Positions 27,111 through 35,737 of a stretch of 64,000 nt of DNA are shown piece after piece. The notes under the pieces were generated by a model. That model was given only the letters and a program-made list of their open reading frames with translations. It did not search any database and was not told the DNA's origin. Source of the stretch: TH-plancto1 sp043777375 (GTDB lineage Bacteria; Planctomycetota; Planctomycetia; Planctomycetales; Planctomycetaceae). Made by a program: the position numbers and the translations under genes. Location of the stretch: assembly GCA_043777375.1 (NCBI GenBank), contig JAYWHX010000195.1, positions 17,000-80,999 of the forward strand, in the 5' to 3' direction. The stretch's first letter is position 1. Each line of letters opens with the position of its first letter.

Positions 27111-27395
27111 ATGCTTTTCACACGACTGATGGGAATGATTTCGTTAGGAATAGGACTGGCATTCTTAATTGCATTTTTGCAAGTCCGCTTGTCTCGCGAA
27201 GATCTCTTTCTTGTCTGGGTCTGGTTGAAGTGGGTATCGTGTTGTATCCCGCCGATCTTTGCAGGGTTGGATCTGATTTTTGGAAAATCTCTGGCTCCTG
27301 CTGATCAGCTCGCCGTTTTGCACCGGGAAACGGAAGATTCGGAGCTTGGATGTTCAATCGATCTTGAGACACCCCCCGGAGCCCCGCCATGCTGA
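27111..27395 (+). CDS. Small membrane protein, upstream copy of tandem pair
   Basis: 94 residues from ATG at 27111 with GGAGG 8 bases upstream. Two hydrophobic helices (LMGMISLGIGLAFLIAFL and WVSCCIPPIFAGLDLIFG). It aligns with the next gene over its first 70 residues: the same spacing of MLxxRLxGxIxLGIG, two helices, then IFGKxxxxAxxLAxLxxE/K. Unlike the next gene it ends without a zinc ribbon. Its stop overlaps the next start (ATGCTGA), implying translational coupling. Function unknown. Confidence 0.75.
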   Translation: MLFTRLMGMISLGIGLAFLIAFLQVRLSREDLFLVWVWLKWVSCCIPPIFAGLDLIFGKSLAPADQLAVLHRETEDSELGCSIDLETPPGAPPC

Positions 27396-27772
27396 TTCAA
27401 CGACTGGTAGGCATCATTCCCTTGGGGATCGGTATTTGTTTCATGGGGGCCTGGTTGTCTGATACGTCAGGTCACCATCCGGTTCCGATTTTCGTCAAGC
27501 TCTTTGGTGTATTTGTTTGCCTCCCGTTCATCGGCGTGGGGCTCGCGATCATCTTCGGCAAGGCACCCTCCGCAGCAGAACGGCTCGCCGCACTCCAAAA
27601 GCAAGTCGATGCAGCTGCGAACACGGATGCTGTTTCCACGACCTCGCCTCCCCAGCCCGGCAAGCTCAAATGTCCAAACTGCGGTGCATCGCCCGGCACA
27701 GCTGAGGTCTCGCCGCATGGCGATGTGAAGTGCGATCACTGCTCCCGCTGGTACAACGTGCATACGACGTAG
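27389..27772 (+). CDS. Small membrane protein with C-terminal zinc ribbon, downstream copy of tandem pair
   Basis: 127 residues, ATG at 27389 overlapping the previous stop by seven bases. Two membrane helices in the first 60 residues, a short linker, then a Cys4 zinc ribbon: CPNCG and, 17 residues on, CDHCSRWYNV. The N-terminal 70 residues resemble the preceding protein, so the pair arose by tandem duplication, one copy having lost or never gained the zinc ribbon. Function unknown. Confidence 0.78.
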   Translation: MLIQRLVGIIPLGIGICFMGAWLSDTSGHHPVPIFVKLFGVFVCLPFIGVGLAIIFGKAPSAAERLAALQKQVDAAANTDAVSTTSPPQPGKLKCPNCGASPGTAEVSPHGDVKCDHCSRWYNVHTT

Positions 27773-27878
27773 CGAGCGGCCGACTTGAGTCTGTCGAGTC
27801 CGCACGTCGGTGAATCGATGAGTCTGGCTCCCTCGCCCCCGCAGTCGTCGTGAGTTCGCAGAGAATGACTCTGTAGCG

Positions 27879-27934
27879 GGGGAGAGGGTTGGGGTGAGGG
27901 GGAAATAGCACCCCCTCACCCCGGCCCTCTCCCC
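27879..27934. repeat. 24-bp imperfect inverted repeat
   Basis: Arms 27879-27902 and 27911-27934 (GGGGAGAGGG...TGAGGGGG and its complement), two mismatches, 8-base loop. The string CCCCTCACCCCGGCCCTCTC is one I have seen widely in environmental bacterial genomes, so this is probably a dispersed element. It lies in a 364-base gap with no gene. Confidence 0.8.
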
Positions 27935-28136
27935 ACAGTGACGTTTCATCCGAGAATCCCATCGATTGTAGGGAGAGGGAGCAAGAAGGGCTTCGCCGAC
28001 GCCTAGGGGATACACACCTCACTTCTAACGCTCGCGAGGCAGTTTGCATGGCTCATCCCGCTGCGCTACACTGGCGGTCGGTTCGCGGCTGGCGGGCCAC
28101 TCCGACTTCGCTGAATGAATCACGGGAGCAGGCAGG

Positions 28137-29642
28137 ATGAGTGAATCCACACCGCAGGGCGGACTGACCAGAGTCCAATGGCTGATCTGTGCAATTGCCG
28201 CACTGGGGTTCGCGTTCGACATCTACGAACTGCTGGTCTTCCCGCTGATCTCGCGTCCGGCACTAGCAGAGCTGTTGAAAGTGAATCCCGGCAGTGCCAG
28301 CGGGTTCTCAGAGATCAACAAATGGATCACCTACATTATGTGGGGCAGTGCCCTCTGTGGAGGCACATTCGGATTGATGGGTGGGTGGTTGACTGACCGA
28401 CTCGGACGCAGGCGTGTGTTGACGTGGAGTATTTTACTGTACGCCTTCTCGGCAGCTGCGTCCGGCTTTGCGACCTCAGCACCGATGCTGTTGTTCTTTC
28501 GCTGTACGACGTTCATCGGCGTTTGCGTCGAGTTCGTGGCCGCTGTCGCTTGGCTGGCGGAACTCTTCCCCGATCCCAAACGACGCGAGCAGGTGCTGGG
28601 ATACACCCAAGCGTTTTCGTCAGTGGGGGGGTTGCTCGTCACGGTTGTGTACAAACTGTGCATCGACTACGGAGACAAGCTTCCGGAGATTTTCGGCGGG
28701 CATGCCGCGTGGCGTTACACGTTGATCTCGGGAGTACTCCCCGCGTTGCCGTTGATCCTGATCCGCCCCTTTTTGCCAGAGTCTCCGGTCTGGCAGCAGA
28801 AGCGGGATGCGGGCACACTGAAGCGGGCTTCGATCGGTGAGATCTTCCAAGGCGGCTTGGCCAGGACTTCCACCGTCACAGCTCTCCTGTTTGCCTGTGG
28901 CTATGGGGCTGCGTTTGGAGCGATTCAGCTTGTCCCGCAGATCGTTCCCGGACTCGATAAGCAGTTCGCTCCCTTGGCCAAGATGAGGGACGAAATGGAT
29001 GTACTGGCCAAGGATGACTCTCCCGCCGCCAAGCCCAAGAAAGCGGAACTCGGCAAACAGATCAAGGCTCTTGTCGACGCCCAACAGGCCACTGTCGGCA
29101 CCGTCCAGCTGTGGCAGGAACTGGGGGGACTGGTCGGTCGGTTCGTCCTCGCCTTTTTGGCAGTCCGCATTGTGAGTCGCCAGTGGTTATTGCGACTCTT
29201 CCAGATTCCAGGAGTGATTCTGATCCCACTCGTGTTCTTGTTCCCCGCCGCTGGAAAGACACCGCAGGGGATTCTCGATGCCCTAGGAACCGACAACATG
29301 GGGCTGATGAAGATCGGCATCTTTGTCACCGGATTTCTGACTGTCGCCCAGTTCAGCTTCTGGGGGAACTACTTGCCGCGTGTCTATCCGATGCACTTAC
29401 GCGGGACAGGCGAGAGCTTTGCCGCGAACGTCGGGGGCCGGATGTTCGGGACAGCTGCGAATGCACTGACGCTGCTATTGTTTCAACCGCTGATCCAGAC
29501 GCACCACATGAAGGATTGGGGCCTGACTCGACCCGGGACAATCGCCTATGCCGCCGCCGCCACAGCGGGTCTCGTCTACCTCGTCGGCCTGATCGCCAGC
29601 TTCTGGTTGCCGGAACCCAGTGCGGATGAAGCCGAGCACTAG
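28137..29642 (+). CDS. MFS transporter (metabolite:proton symporter type)
   Basis: 501 residues, ATG at 28137 with GGAG/CAGG upstream. Twelve hydrophobic helices. MFS signature after helix 2: GGWLTDRLGRRRVLTW; after helix 4 the loop AWLAELFPDPKRREQVLG; PFLPESPVWQQKR before the central loop, a motif of the sugar/aromatic-acid symporter branch. An unusual charged insertion of about 60 residues (about 275-335, including KDDSPAAKPKKAELGKQIK) separates helices 7 and 8. Substrate unknown, perhaps an organic acid. The stop is followed after 8 bases by a long inverted repeat. Confidence 0.85.
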   Translation: MSESTPQGGLTRVQWLICAIAALGFAFDIYELLVFPLISRPALAELLKVNPGSASGFSEINKWITYIMWGSALCGGTFGLMGGWLTDRLGRRRVLTWSILLYAFSAAASGFATSAPMLLFFRCTTFIGVCVEFVAAVAWLAELFPDPKRREQVLGYTQAFSSVGGLLVTVVYKLCIDYGDKLPEIFGGHAAWRYTLISGVLPALPLILIRPFLPESPVWQQKRDAGTLKRASIGEIFQGGLARTSTVTALLFACGYGAAFGAIQLVPQIVPGLDKQFAPLAKMRDEMDVLAKDDSPAAKPKKAELGKQIKALVDAQQATVGTVQLWQELGGLVGRFVLAFLAVRIVSRQWLLRLFQIPGVILIPLVFLFPAAGKTPQGILDALGTDNMGLMKIGIFVTGFLTVAQFSFWGNYLPRVYPMHLRGTGESFAANVGGRMFGTAANALTLLLFQPLIQTHHMKDWGLTRPGTIAYAAAATAGLVYLVGLIASFWLPEPSADEAEH

Positions 29643-29650
29643 GAAAACCA

Positions 29651-29725
29651 GCGAGCGGGGTGGCGTCAGCCCCCCGAGTCCCCTCACCGCCCGCAGACTC
29701 GGGGGGCTAACGCCGCCCCGCTCGC
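29651..29725. repeat. 29-bp imperfect inverted repeat D
   Basis: Arms 29651-29679 (GCGAGCGGGG...CCCCCCGAGT) and 29697-29725, with two mismatches and a 17-base loop. Related half-copies are at 17297-17325 and 56359-56385. May act as a terminator for the MFS gene, though no T-run follows. Confidence 0.8.
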
Positions 29726-29772
29726 CAAGACTCTGTCTGAAAACTGACAACTGACGACTGAGAACTTCTCCT

Positions 29773-30882
29773 ATGGCGATGCGACACAACGGACGAACGA
29801 TGCGCGACGGACGGGACGACGGTCTCCGTCCTCTGCGGAGTCTTGATTTGTCGCAGGTCAACACCTTTGCCGACCTGCTCAAGGCGATGGGCGATACGGC
29901 TTTCTCCGGGCGGCAACTCGGCGAGGCGTATGACGTGCTGATGGAGATGTTCCAGCCGGACAACCCGGTCAAGGTGGTGCTGACTCTGTCCGGGGCGATG
30001 ACCGTCGCCAAGCAGGGGAAGATGATCTGCGACATGATCGACCGTGGGCTGGTCGACGCTGTCGTCTCGACGGGGGCACTGATCGCGCATGGGCTCACCG
30101 AATCGATTGGGCTGACGCACTACCGCCACGATCCGGGCAAGAGTGATGAGAAGCTGTACGAACTGGGCTACAACCGGATCTACGACACGTTGGAAATGGA
30201 GGCCAACCTCAACGAAGTCGAGATCTTGGTACGGCGGACTTTGGAAGACAACTTGGTTCCCGAGGGCGGCTGGTCCTCGGCCCGCATCTGCCGAGCGCTG
30301 GGGAAGAAGCTGCATGATGAGGATCTGGGCATTGGCATCTTGCGGAGCGCGTACGAGCAGGATGTCCCGGTCTTCATCCCGGCATTCACCGATAGCGAAG
30401 TCGGTCTCGATGTGGCGACGTGGGCCATGCGTAAGTGGTGCGATGAGAACAAACTTGACCCGGCGAAGATGACGCCGGACGAGCTGATGCGTGTGCCTCC
30501 CGCGTTCAATCCATTCCTCGATCTGCTCGAGTACGCCCGGCTGATTGGCAACGCCCAAGAACTCGGCATCTTCACGATCGGCGGTGGCGTTCCCCGCAAC
30601 TGGGCTCAGCAAGTGGCCCCGTTCTACGATATGACCAACCTCCGCGTCGGCAGCCAATTCGTGGCCCCGCGCTTCAAGTACGGCGTGCGCATCTGCCCCG
30701 AGCCGGTCCACTGGGGCGGCCTGTCTGGCTGCACCTATATCGAGGGTGTCAGCTGGGGCAAGTTCATCTCGCCGAAAGAGGGCGGCCGCTTCGCCGAAGT
30801 CTACGCCGATGCCACAGTCGCGTGGCCGATCCTGATGAAAGCGATCTTTGAGACACTCGATGGACCGACGAACCCGTCGTAG
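29773..30882 (+). CDS. Deoxyhypusine-synthase-family protein
   Basis: 369 residues, ATG at 29773 (another at 29779). The whole length matches the deoxyhypusine synthase family: VVLTLSGAMTVAKQGKMI near the start, VDAVVSTGALIAHGL, PVFIPAFTDSEVGLDV, and GGGVPRNWAQQ. The active-site lysine segment GVSWGKF is present with Lys330. In eukaryotes and archaea the enzyme modifies eIF5A with spermidine; bacteria lack eIF5A, and bacterial homologues are thought to work on polyamines, for example as homospermidine-synthase-like enzymes. Which applies here cannot be told. Its stop TAG overlaps a palindromic repeat A copy. Confidence 0.9.
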   Translation: MAMRHNGRTMRDGRDDGLRPLRSLDLSQVNTFADLLKAMGDTAFSGRQLGEAYDVLMEMFQPDNPVKVVLTLSGAMTVAKQGKMICDMIDRGLVDAVVSTGALIAHGLTESIGLTHYRHDPGKSDEKLYELGYNRIYDTLEMEANLNEVEILVRRTLEDNLVPEGGWSSARICRALGKKLHDEDLGIGILRSAYEQDVPVFIPAFTDSEVGLDVATWAMRKWCDENKLDPAKMTPDELMRVPPAFNPFLDLLEYARLIGNAQELGIFTIGGGVPRNWAQQVAPFYDMTNLRVGSQFVAPRFKYGVRICPEPVHWGGLSGCTYIEGVSWGKFISPKEGGRFAEVYADATVAWPILMKAIFETLDGPTNPS

Positions 30883-30903
30883 CAGAATTCGTGAGAATTC
30901 TGC
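30882..30903. repeat. Palindromic repeat A, copy 3
   Basis: GCAGAATTC, loop GTGA, GAATTCTGC, beginning on the last base of the TAG stop of the deoxyhypusine-synthase-like gene, exactly as copy 1 does at the MFS stop. Confidence 0.9.
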
Positions 30904-30995
30904 CGTCTAAAGTTTACACCTCGCTGCCTCAAATCAATCTGTCGCAGTGCAGTCGCGCGGCGTCTTAGCTGAAGTGTGACCTGAAATCGGGACTC

Positions 30996-31016
30996 CAGAA
31001 TTCTCACGAATTCTGC
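30996..31016. repeat. Palindromic repeat A, copy 4 (inverted)
   Basis: CAGAATTC, loop TCAC, GAATTCTGC. The loop is the complement of GTGA in copy 3, so this copy is inverted relative to its neighbour 93 bases away. A half-site AGAATTCTG follows at 31032. Confidence 0.85.
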
Positions 31017-31064
31017 TACGGTGACTCACAGAGAATTCTGGCTTGGAGCAGTGGGAGACAGGCT

Positions 31065-31703
31065 GTGCTGAAGTCGCTCTCCCAGTTCTTGGTCGCGTTG
31101 TTGATCCTGAAGATCATCGTCGTTACGGTCGTGCGCTATCGCGATTACATGCCGCCGAATTTCGCGGCGGTGTTTCTCGACGGGCGGGAGTCGTACTTCT
31201 TCCGGGACTATCAGTGGGCGTTTTATCCGCACATCATCTCGGGGCCGTGCTCGCTGCTGCTGGGGATGTTGCTGATCAGTGATCGGTTCCGGCAGCGGTT
31301 TCCGAAATGGCACCGGGTGCTGGGACGGATGCAAGTCGGCTGCGTGTTGCTGGTGGTCGCTCCCAGTGGGTTGTGGATGGCCTGGTATGCGGCGATGGGG
31401 CCCATCGCCGGACTGGGGTTTGCTCTGCTAGCGATCGCCACTGGTTTGACCGTGGCTCTTGGTTGGCGGGCAGCTGTCATGCGGCGGTTAGATGTGCATC
31501 GCCGGTGGATGCTGCGGTGCTTTGTCTTGCTCTTCTCAGCTGTGGTGATCCGGGTGAACGGCGGGATCGGCCTCGTCGTGGGGATCGAGGCGGAGTGGTT
31601 CTACATCCAAACAGCGTGGACCAGCTGGCTGGTGCCGCTGCTGGTGTGGGAGTTGATCAACCGGGGGCAACGCAGGCCGGTGGTTGCAGACGGGGGAATT
31701 TAA
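31065..31703 (+). CDS. DUF2306 membrane protein
   Basis: 212 residues from GTG at 31065, preceded by GGGAG at a good distance. Five to six hydrophobic helices. Family features: FYPHIISGPCSLLLGMLLI, the KWHRVLGRMQ segment, and MRRLDVHRRWMLRCFVLLFSAVVIRV, where His/Arg pairs flank membrane helices. DUF2306 proteins are inner-membrane proteins of unknown function, with His residues that may bind heme or metal. Follows the deoxyhypusine-synthase-like gene after 182 bases of repeats. Confidence 0.8.
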   Translation: MLKSLSQFLVALLILKIIVVTVVRYRDYMPPNFAAVFLDGRESYFFRDYQWAFYPHIISGPCSLLLGMLLISDRFRQRFPKWHRVLGRMQVGCVLLVVAPSGLWMAWYAAMGPIAGLGFALLAIATGLTVALGWRAAVMRRLDVHRRWMLRCFVLLFSAVVIRVNGGIGLVVGIEAEWFYIQTAWTSWLVPLLVWELINRGQRRPVVADGGI

Positions 31704-31806
31704 CGCCAAGACGCGAAGGCGGCAGGCCGCGAGGGAAGAGAGGATGAAGGGAATCGTTAGAGATTCGTTCCGGACTCTTTGTCCCGGCAGGGACACTCGA
31801 CAGTAG

Positions 31807-31826
31807 CCCACCGATTCATCGGTGGG
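31807..31826. repeat. CCCACCG hairpin E, copy 1
   Basis: CCCACCGAT, TC, ATCGGTGGG: a perfect 9-bp stem in a 419-base gap without a gene. Flanked by GTCCCGGCAGGGAC and CCCCGGCAGGGG, two further short palindromes of the same kind. Confidence 0.8.
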
Positions 31827-31949
31827 GCCCAAATTCCTTGAACTCGATCAGCCCCGGCAGGGGCGACAGAAGTGCTTTCTTTTTCAGAGTCTGTTGGCCC
31901 GGTTTCTGCCGACCCATGCGGGACTCTCCAGGGACTCTCCAGCTGCCTT

Positions 31950-31969
31950 CCCACCGTTGAAACGGTGGG
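31950..31969. repeat. CCCACCG hairpin E, copy 2
   Basis: CCCACCGTT, GA, AACGGTGGG followed by CTATTTT. Differs from copy 1 by matched changes on both arms (GAT/ATC versus GTT/AAC), so pairing is kept. Confidence 0.8.
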
Positions 31970-32122
31970 CTATTTTCAACCGTCCTGACTGGACGAAGAG
32001 TGTCGGCCCGTGGAGCAGCGGGGGCTCGGAGTTGTCGGTAGCACACAAGCGCGGGAACCACCCCGACAAGCGGGGTGGCGTGAAGATTATTTTCGCCCGC
32101 ATGCCAGAGCCCGTCGCGACTC

Positions 32123-32890
<768 letters not shown>

Positions 32891-32967
32891 CGGAATCACT
32901 CCTCGCCCACAGGACGGAAACTCGCGGACCATCTTCACCAAGAATATGTGAGTGGCCAGCCGGGCCG

Positions 32968-33009
32968 GGAGGGCGAAGCTCCTGCTGAGCCGCGAGTGAG
33001 GGACGACGT
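32968..33009. repeat. Inverted repeat C, partial copy
   Basis: GGGAGGGCGAAGCTCCTGCT and the following GAGCCGCGAG match 17327-17356 closely; the matching right arm is missing. It sits upstream of the DUF1559 pseudopilin gene. Confidence 0.75.
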
Positions 33010-33106
33010 TTTCTCGCACGCTCGGCTCCCATCGGTGGCCACCCACGCCTCGCAGCATACTACGCTTGCCGTCTGACAACTGATGACTGAAAACTAAAAA
33101 CTCCCC

Positions 33107-34393
33107 TCACACATCCAGAAAACTCACCGACACATGGTCCCAGCAATAGACCTTCTCTTCGCGGGCAGCTGCGAAGCGGACGTTGCCATCTTGAGAGACG
33201 ATGATGGCTAGGGAGCCGGGGAAGCGGTTGCAGAATCGGAACGCCGAGCGGTGGCGGGTGCCGACGCCATCGGTGCGGATGAAGTGGGTGACCTCGCCTT
33301 CGGCGTCCTCGCAGAGTTGCACGGTCTCGACCTCTGGGAGCGAGCCGGAGATCTCGGAGCCGAAGCCGAGGATCTCGAACCGATTGGTCATCAGCACCGC
33401 CCCGTCGACGCTGGTCAGGCCGGAGACCATGTGAGCCAGCTCGAAGATTGCCTCGTCGAGGTGCTGCACCAGCGGGTCGTTCGTGGTCAGGAACTGTTCC
33501 CAGGTGATGCCCCCTTCGTCGCTGTGCATCGCCTGTAGCCGGTGGATCAGCCGGAAGACCAGCGAGCGGAACCTGCGACGAGGCTCCTCGTCCAGGAAGC
33601 GATACTTGACCTGTAAGAACGTATTCGAGGCCATCAGTTTGCGGCCCACCTCGGGGTCGACGAACAGGACAGCTCCCCCGTGCTTGCGAGCGCGGACTAG
33701 GCTGATGATCCGCCGGACGACATGCTGCGCGAGTAGCCCCGTGAGCCGTTCGATGATCGACGGGTCGGTGTTTTGCGGCTCGCCGAACTGCTTGATGTAC
33801 TCTTGCCGCGACTCGCGACGGGATTCCTGAAACATCGCCGGGAGCCACGTCGACTCAAAGACATCCAGTTGGGGTTGCAGGATCTGGCCGTTCACCAGCA
33901 TCCCGAGAGCGGTACTCCCCTGGCAGACGGTGATCTGGCCGGGTCCTTTGACGCACACGACCAGACCCGGAGGCAATGGCGAGGGCATCAGCCGCCCCCC
34001 ATGAGCCGCCTGCAACCACCTCGGCCCGGAATGCACCAGCCCCCAGATCGACAGATCGCCGTTTCGCTGCCAGTGCACGCCGATCAGCGAGCGGTGGAAC
34101 TCAGCAGCTGGGGCCAGTCGCCGCAGTTCCTGTTCGTCAAACGGTCGTCCGGGCGAGAAGAGCATCCGGTGCAGGCCCGTAGGCGGGCTGTCGTCCGGGG
34201 AGAGCATCTGGGGCGAGCAGGCGAGGATGCGGAATGTGAGCTTGCGCTGCTCCTCAGAGAGCAGGCTGGCCTGGTAGCAGGAGGACAGGATCTGCCCCAG
34301 AACTTCCTCGCGAGGGAGTAAGTCCCAGCCAGCGTCAGCGTCCCATTTCTCGGACACAAAGCGGGCGAGATCGTGGGGGTAAAAGTGAGGCAT
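33107..34393 (-). CDS. DAC (diadenylate cyclase)-domain protein with N-terminal sensor-like region
   Basis: 428 residues from ATG at 34393 (MPHFYPHDLARFVSEKW); the frame continues to an ATG at 34501, adding 36 residues without domain sequence. The C-terminal 120 residues carry both hallmarks of the DisA_N/DAC fold: DGA at about 330-332 (SVDGAVLMTNRFEILGFGSEI) and RHR at about 380-382 (GTRHRSAFRFCNRFPGSLAIIVS). These bind ATP in cyclic-di-AMP synthases. The N-terminal 300 residues resemble the DACNV-type sensor region found with such domains. No membrane helix and no DisA helix-hairpin-helix domain. Inference: a cytoplasmic cyclic-di-AMP synthase or a nucleotide-sensing relative. Not in an obvious operon. 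Confidence 0.75.
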   Translation of the reverse strand: MPHFYPHDLARFVSEKWDADAGWDLLPREEVLGQILSSCYQASLLSEEQRKLTFRILACSPQMLSPDDSPPTGLHRMLFSPGRPFDEQELRRLAPAAEFHRSLIGVHWQRNGDLSIWGLVHSGPRWLQAAHGGRLMPSPLPPGLVVCVKGPGQITVCQGSTALGMLVNGQILQPQLDVFESTWLPAMFQESRRESRQEYIKQFGEPQNTDPSIIERLTGLLAQHVVRRIISLVRARKHGGAVLFVDPEVGRKLMASNTFLQVKYRFLDEEPRRRFRSLVFRLIHRLQAMHSDEGGITWEQFLTTNDPLVQHLDEAIFELAHMVSGLTSVDGAVLMTNRFEILGFGSEISGSLPEVETVQLCEDAEGEVTHFIRTDGVGTRHRSAFRFCNRFPGSLAIIVSQDGNVRFAAAREEKVYCWDHVSVSFLDV

Positions 34394-34927
34394 CCGTGTC
34401 CGACCTTCCATCCGTACCGGGACGAGAGTGTCCCGGACTCGGCATTGTTGCCGGGAGATGGTGGATGTGACCAGAGCAAAGCGGGGGAAGCGGTCAGCCA
34501 TCAGCAGTCAGCGTTTAGCCAGCGAAAGGAGGGGAAGTCATGCGTGACCTGCCAGGTGGGCAACGCTGGAATTACCCCTCTGGCTGACGGCTGATTACTG
34601 ATCGCTGATGGCCCCCCCTGTTAGACTTTGCGGGCTGTAACGATTGTGCGGATTTCGAAGGTTGTTTCGTCGCCATATCTCGTTCAAGGGACTCAACTTC
34701 GGAAAAGTAGGGCATTTCAAAAAACAGGTCACTGAATGACTGATCGTTGCCATCGTTACCAGCCGAATTTGAGTGTTACGAGAAGGTTTTCTAGCCCATC
34801 CAAGGGCTGGGGATGCTGCGGTTGTGACTCCAGACGGAGCAACATCTTGGCATCTGAACCTGACATGTCAGAGCAGTGATCGCTTGGGCGATTCTCTCAG
34901 TTGGCAAAGACCCAGGGAGGGGGGGCG
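34394..34927. other. Divergent intergenic region
   Basis: 534 bases between the DAC gene and the first secreted-protein gene. Contains CTGA-rich strings (GTCAGCCATCAGCAGTCAGC near 34493, GGCTGACGGCTGATTACTGA near 34578) like those at 29736 and 33071. Past 34620 it is A/T-richer, probably the promoter of the gene at 34928. No gene seen. Confidence 0.4.
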
Positions 34928-35461
34928 ATGTCTCATTTTTCTTTTTCCATTTCCGGTGTGGCCATTTTATGTGCCGCGTCGCTGATCAACACGGCTGTCG
35001 CCGCGCCGCCAAGTTCGAGTGACGGGGAAGGCCGGGTCTCGATGTCCAGCTACCGTCCCCGGACCGCAAGCGGGATCCAGACGGTTGGGCATGAGGTCCG
35101 TCAGGCTTCCAACTCCGGGCCAACTACCGGGGCTCCGCCACTCAATCCTAACGGCATCAATGTGGGGCAATATCCCCAGCTGAATGCTCCGTTGTATCCC
35201 TCGCCAATTCAGGGAGTCCCGACTTGGACGGGGGGCACGGTGATCACGAATCAGGCGTTTGCCCCGCACGAGTTGTTGTACCCCCATGAATACCACTCGA
35301 TGTATGGCCCGTTCCACTATCAGGTGAAGGGCGTCTGGCTCTGGACACCGTTTGGCATGCGTCAGCACGAGCAGTGGAAGCTGCAGGGGACAGAAGTGCG
35401 GGTCAAGTACCGTTCGCACTACAAGCTGTTCTCGGGATTCCACCCACCGGTTATTCACTAA
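34928..35461 (+). CDS. Small secreted Pro/Tyr/His-rich protein
   Basis: 177 residues from ATG at 34928, directly after AGGGAGGGGGGCG, a strong ribosome-binding site. Signal peptide to about residue 24 (SFSISGVAILCAASLINTAVA). The mature part is rich in Pro, Gly, Tyr and His with no Cys, ending in a conserved-looking block (HEYHSMYGPFHYQVKGVWLW, then VRVKYRSHYKLFSGFHPPVIH). No family recognised. First of three consecutive secreted-protein genes; probably a surface or cell-wall component. Confidence 0.75.
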   Translation: MSHFSFSISGVAILCAASLINTAVAAPPSSSDGEGRVSMSSYRPRTASGIQTVGHEVRQASNSGPTTGAPPLNPNGINVGQYPQLNAPLYPSPIQGVPTWTGGTVITNQAFAPHELLYPHEYHSMYGPFHYQVKGVWLWTPFGMRQHEQWKLQGTEVRVKYRSHYKLFSGFHPPVIH

Positions 35462-35737
35462 ACCGACTCGACTGAGTGCTTGCGAGTTGTCTTCACGAGA
35501 TGACTGTCGATTGGTCCCATCCGATCGCGGAACAATCGATTCGCTCGCTCGACTTCACTCACAATCTCTTGGATGCCGACTTCCGCCGGGGAGTCGGTTG
35601 TGCCTGCTCCGGAAGTTGTCCGCATCCGGGCTGGATTTCACATTCACGATGCGGAGACCCGGCACACCCGATCCCGTCAGAGAGTTCTGCGGGGAAAATC
35701 GTGGGCGGCTTTTGTCTTGAGACCTAGGAAGTTTGAG

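Noticed and set aside
29707..30711. 334-codon minus-strand frame
   Set aside because: Lies opposite the deoxyhypusine-synthase-like gene, whose family match covers the full length.
9918..31016. CRISPR array suggested by recurring palindromes
   Set aside because: Copies are kilobases apart at gene ends with no regular spacers and no cas genes.
31704..32122. Several short plus- and minus-strand frames in the gap before the DUF1559 pseudopilin
   Set aside because: They cross hairpin repeats E and show no domain, start signal or consistent composition.
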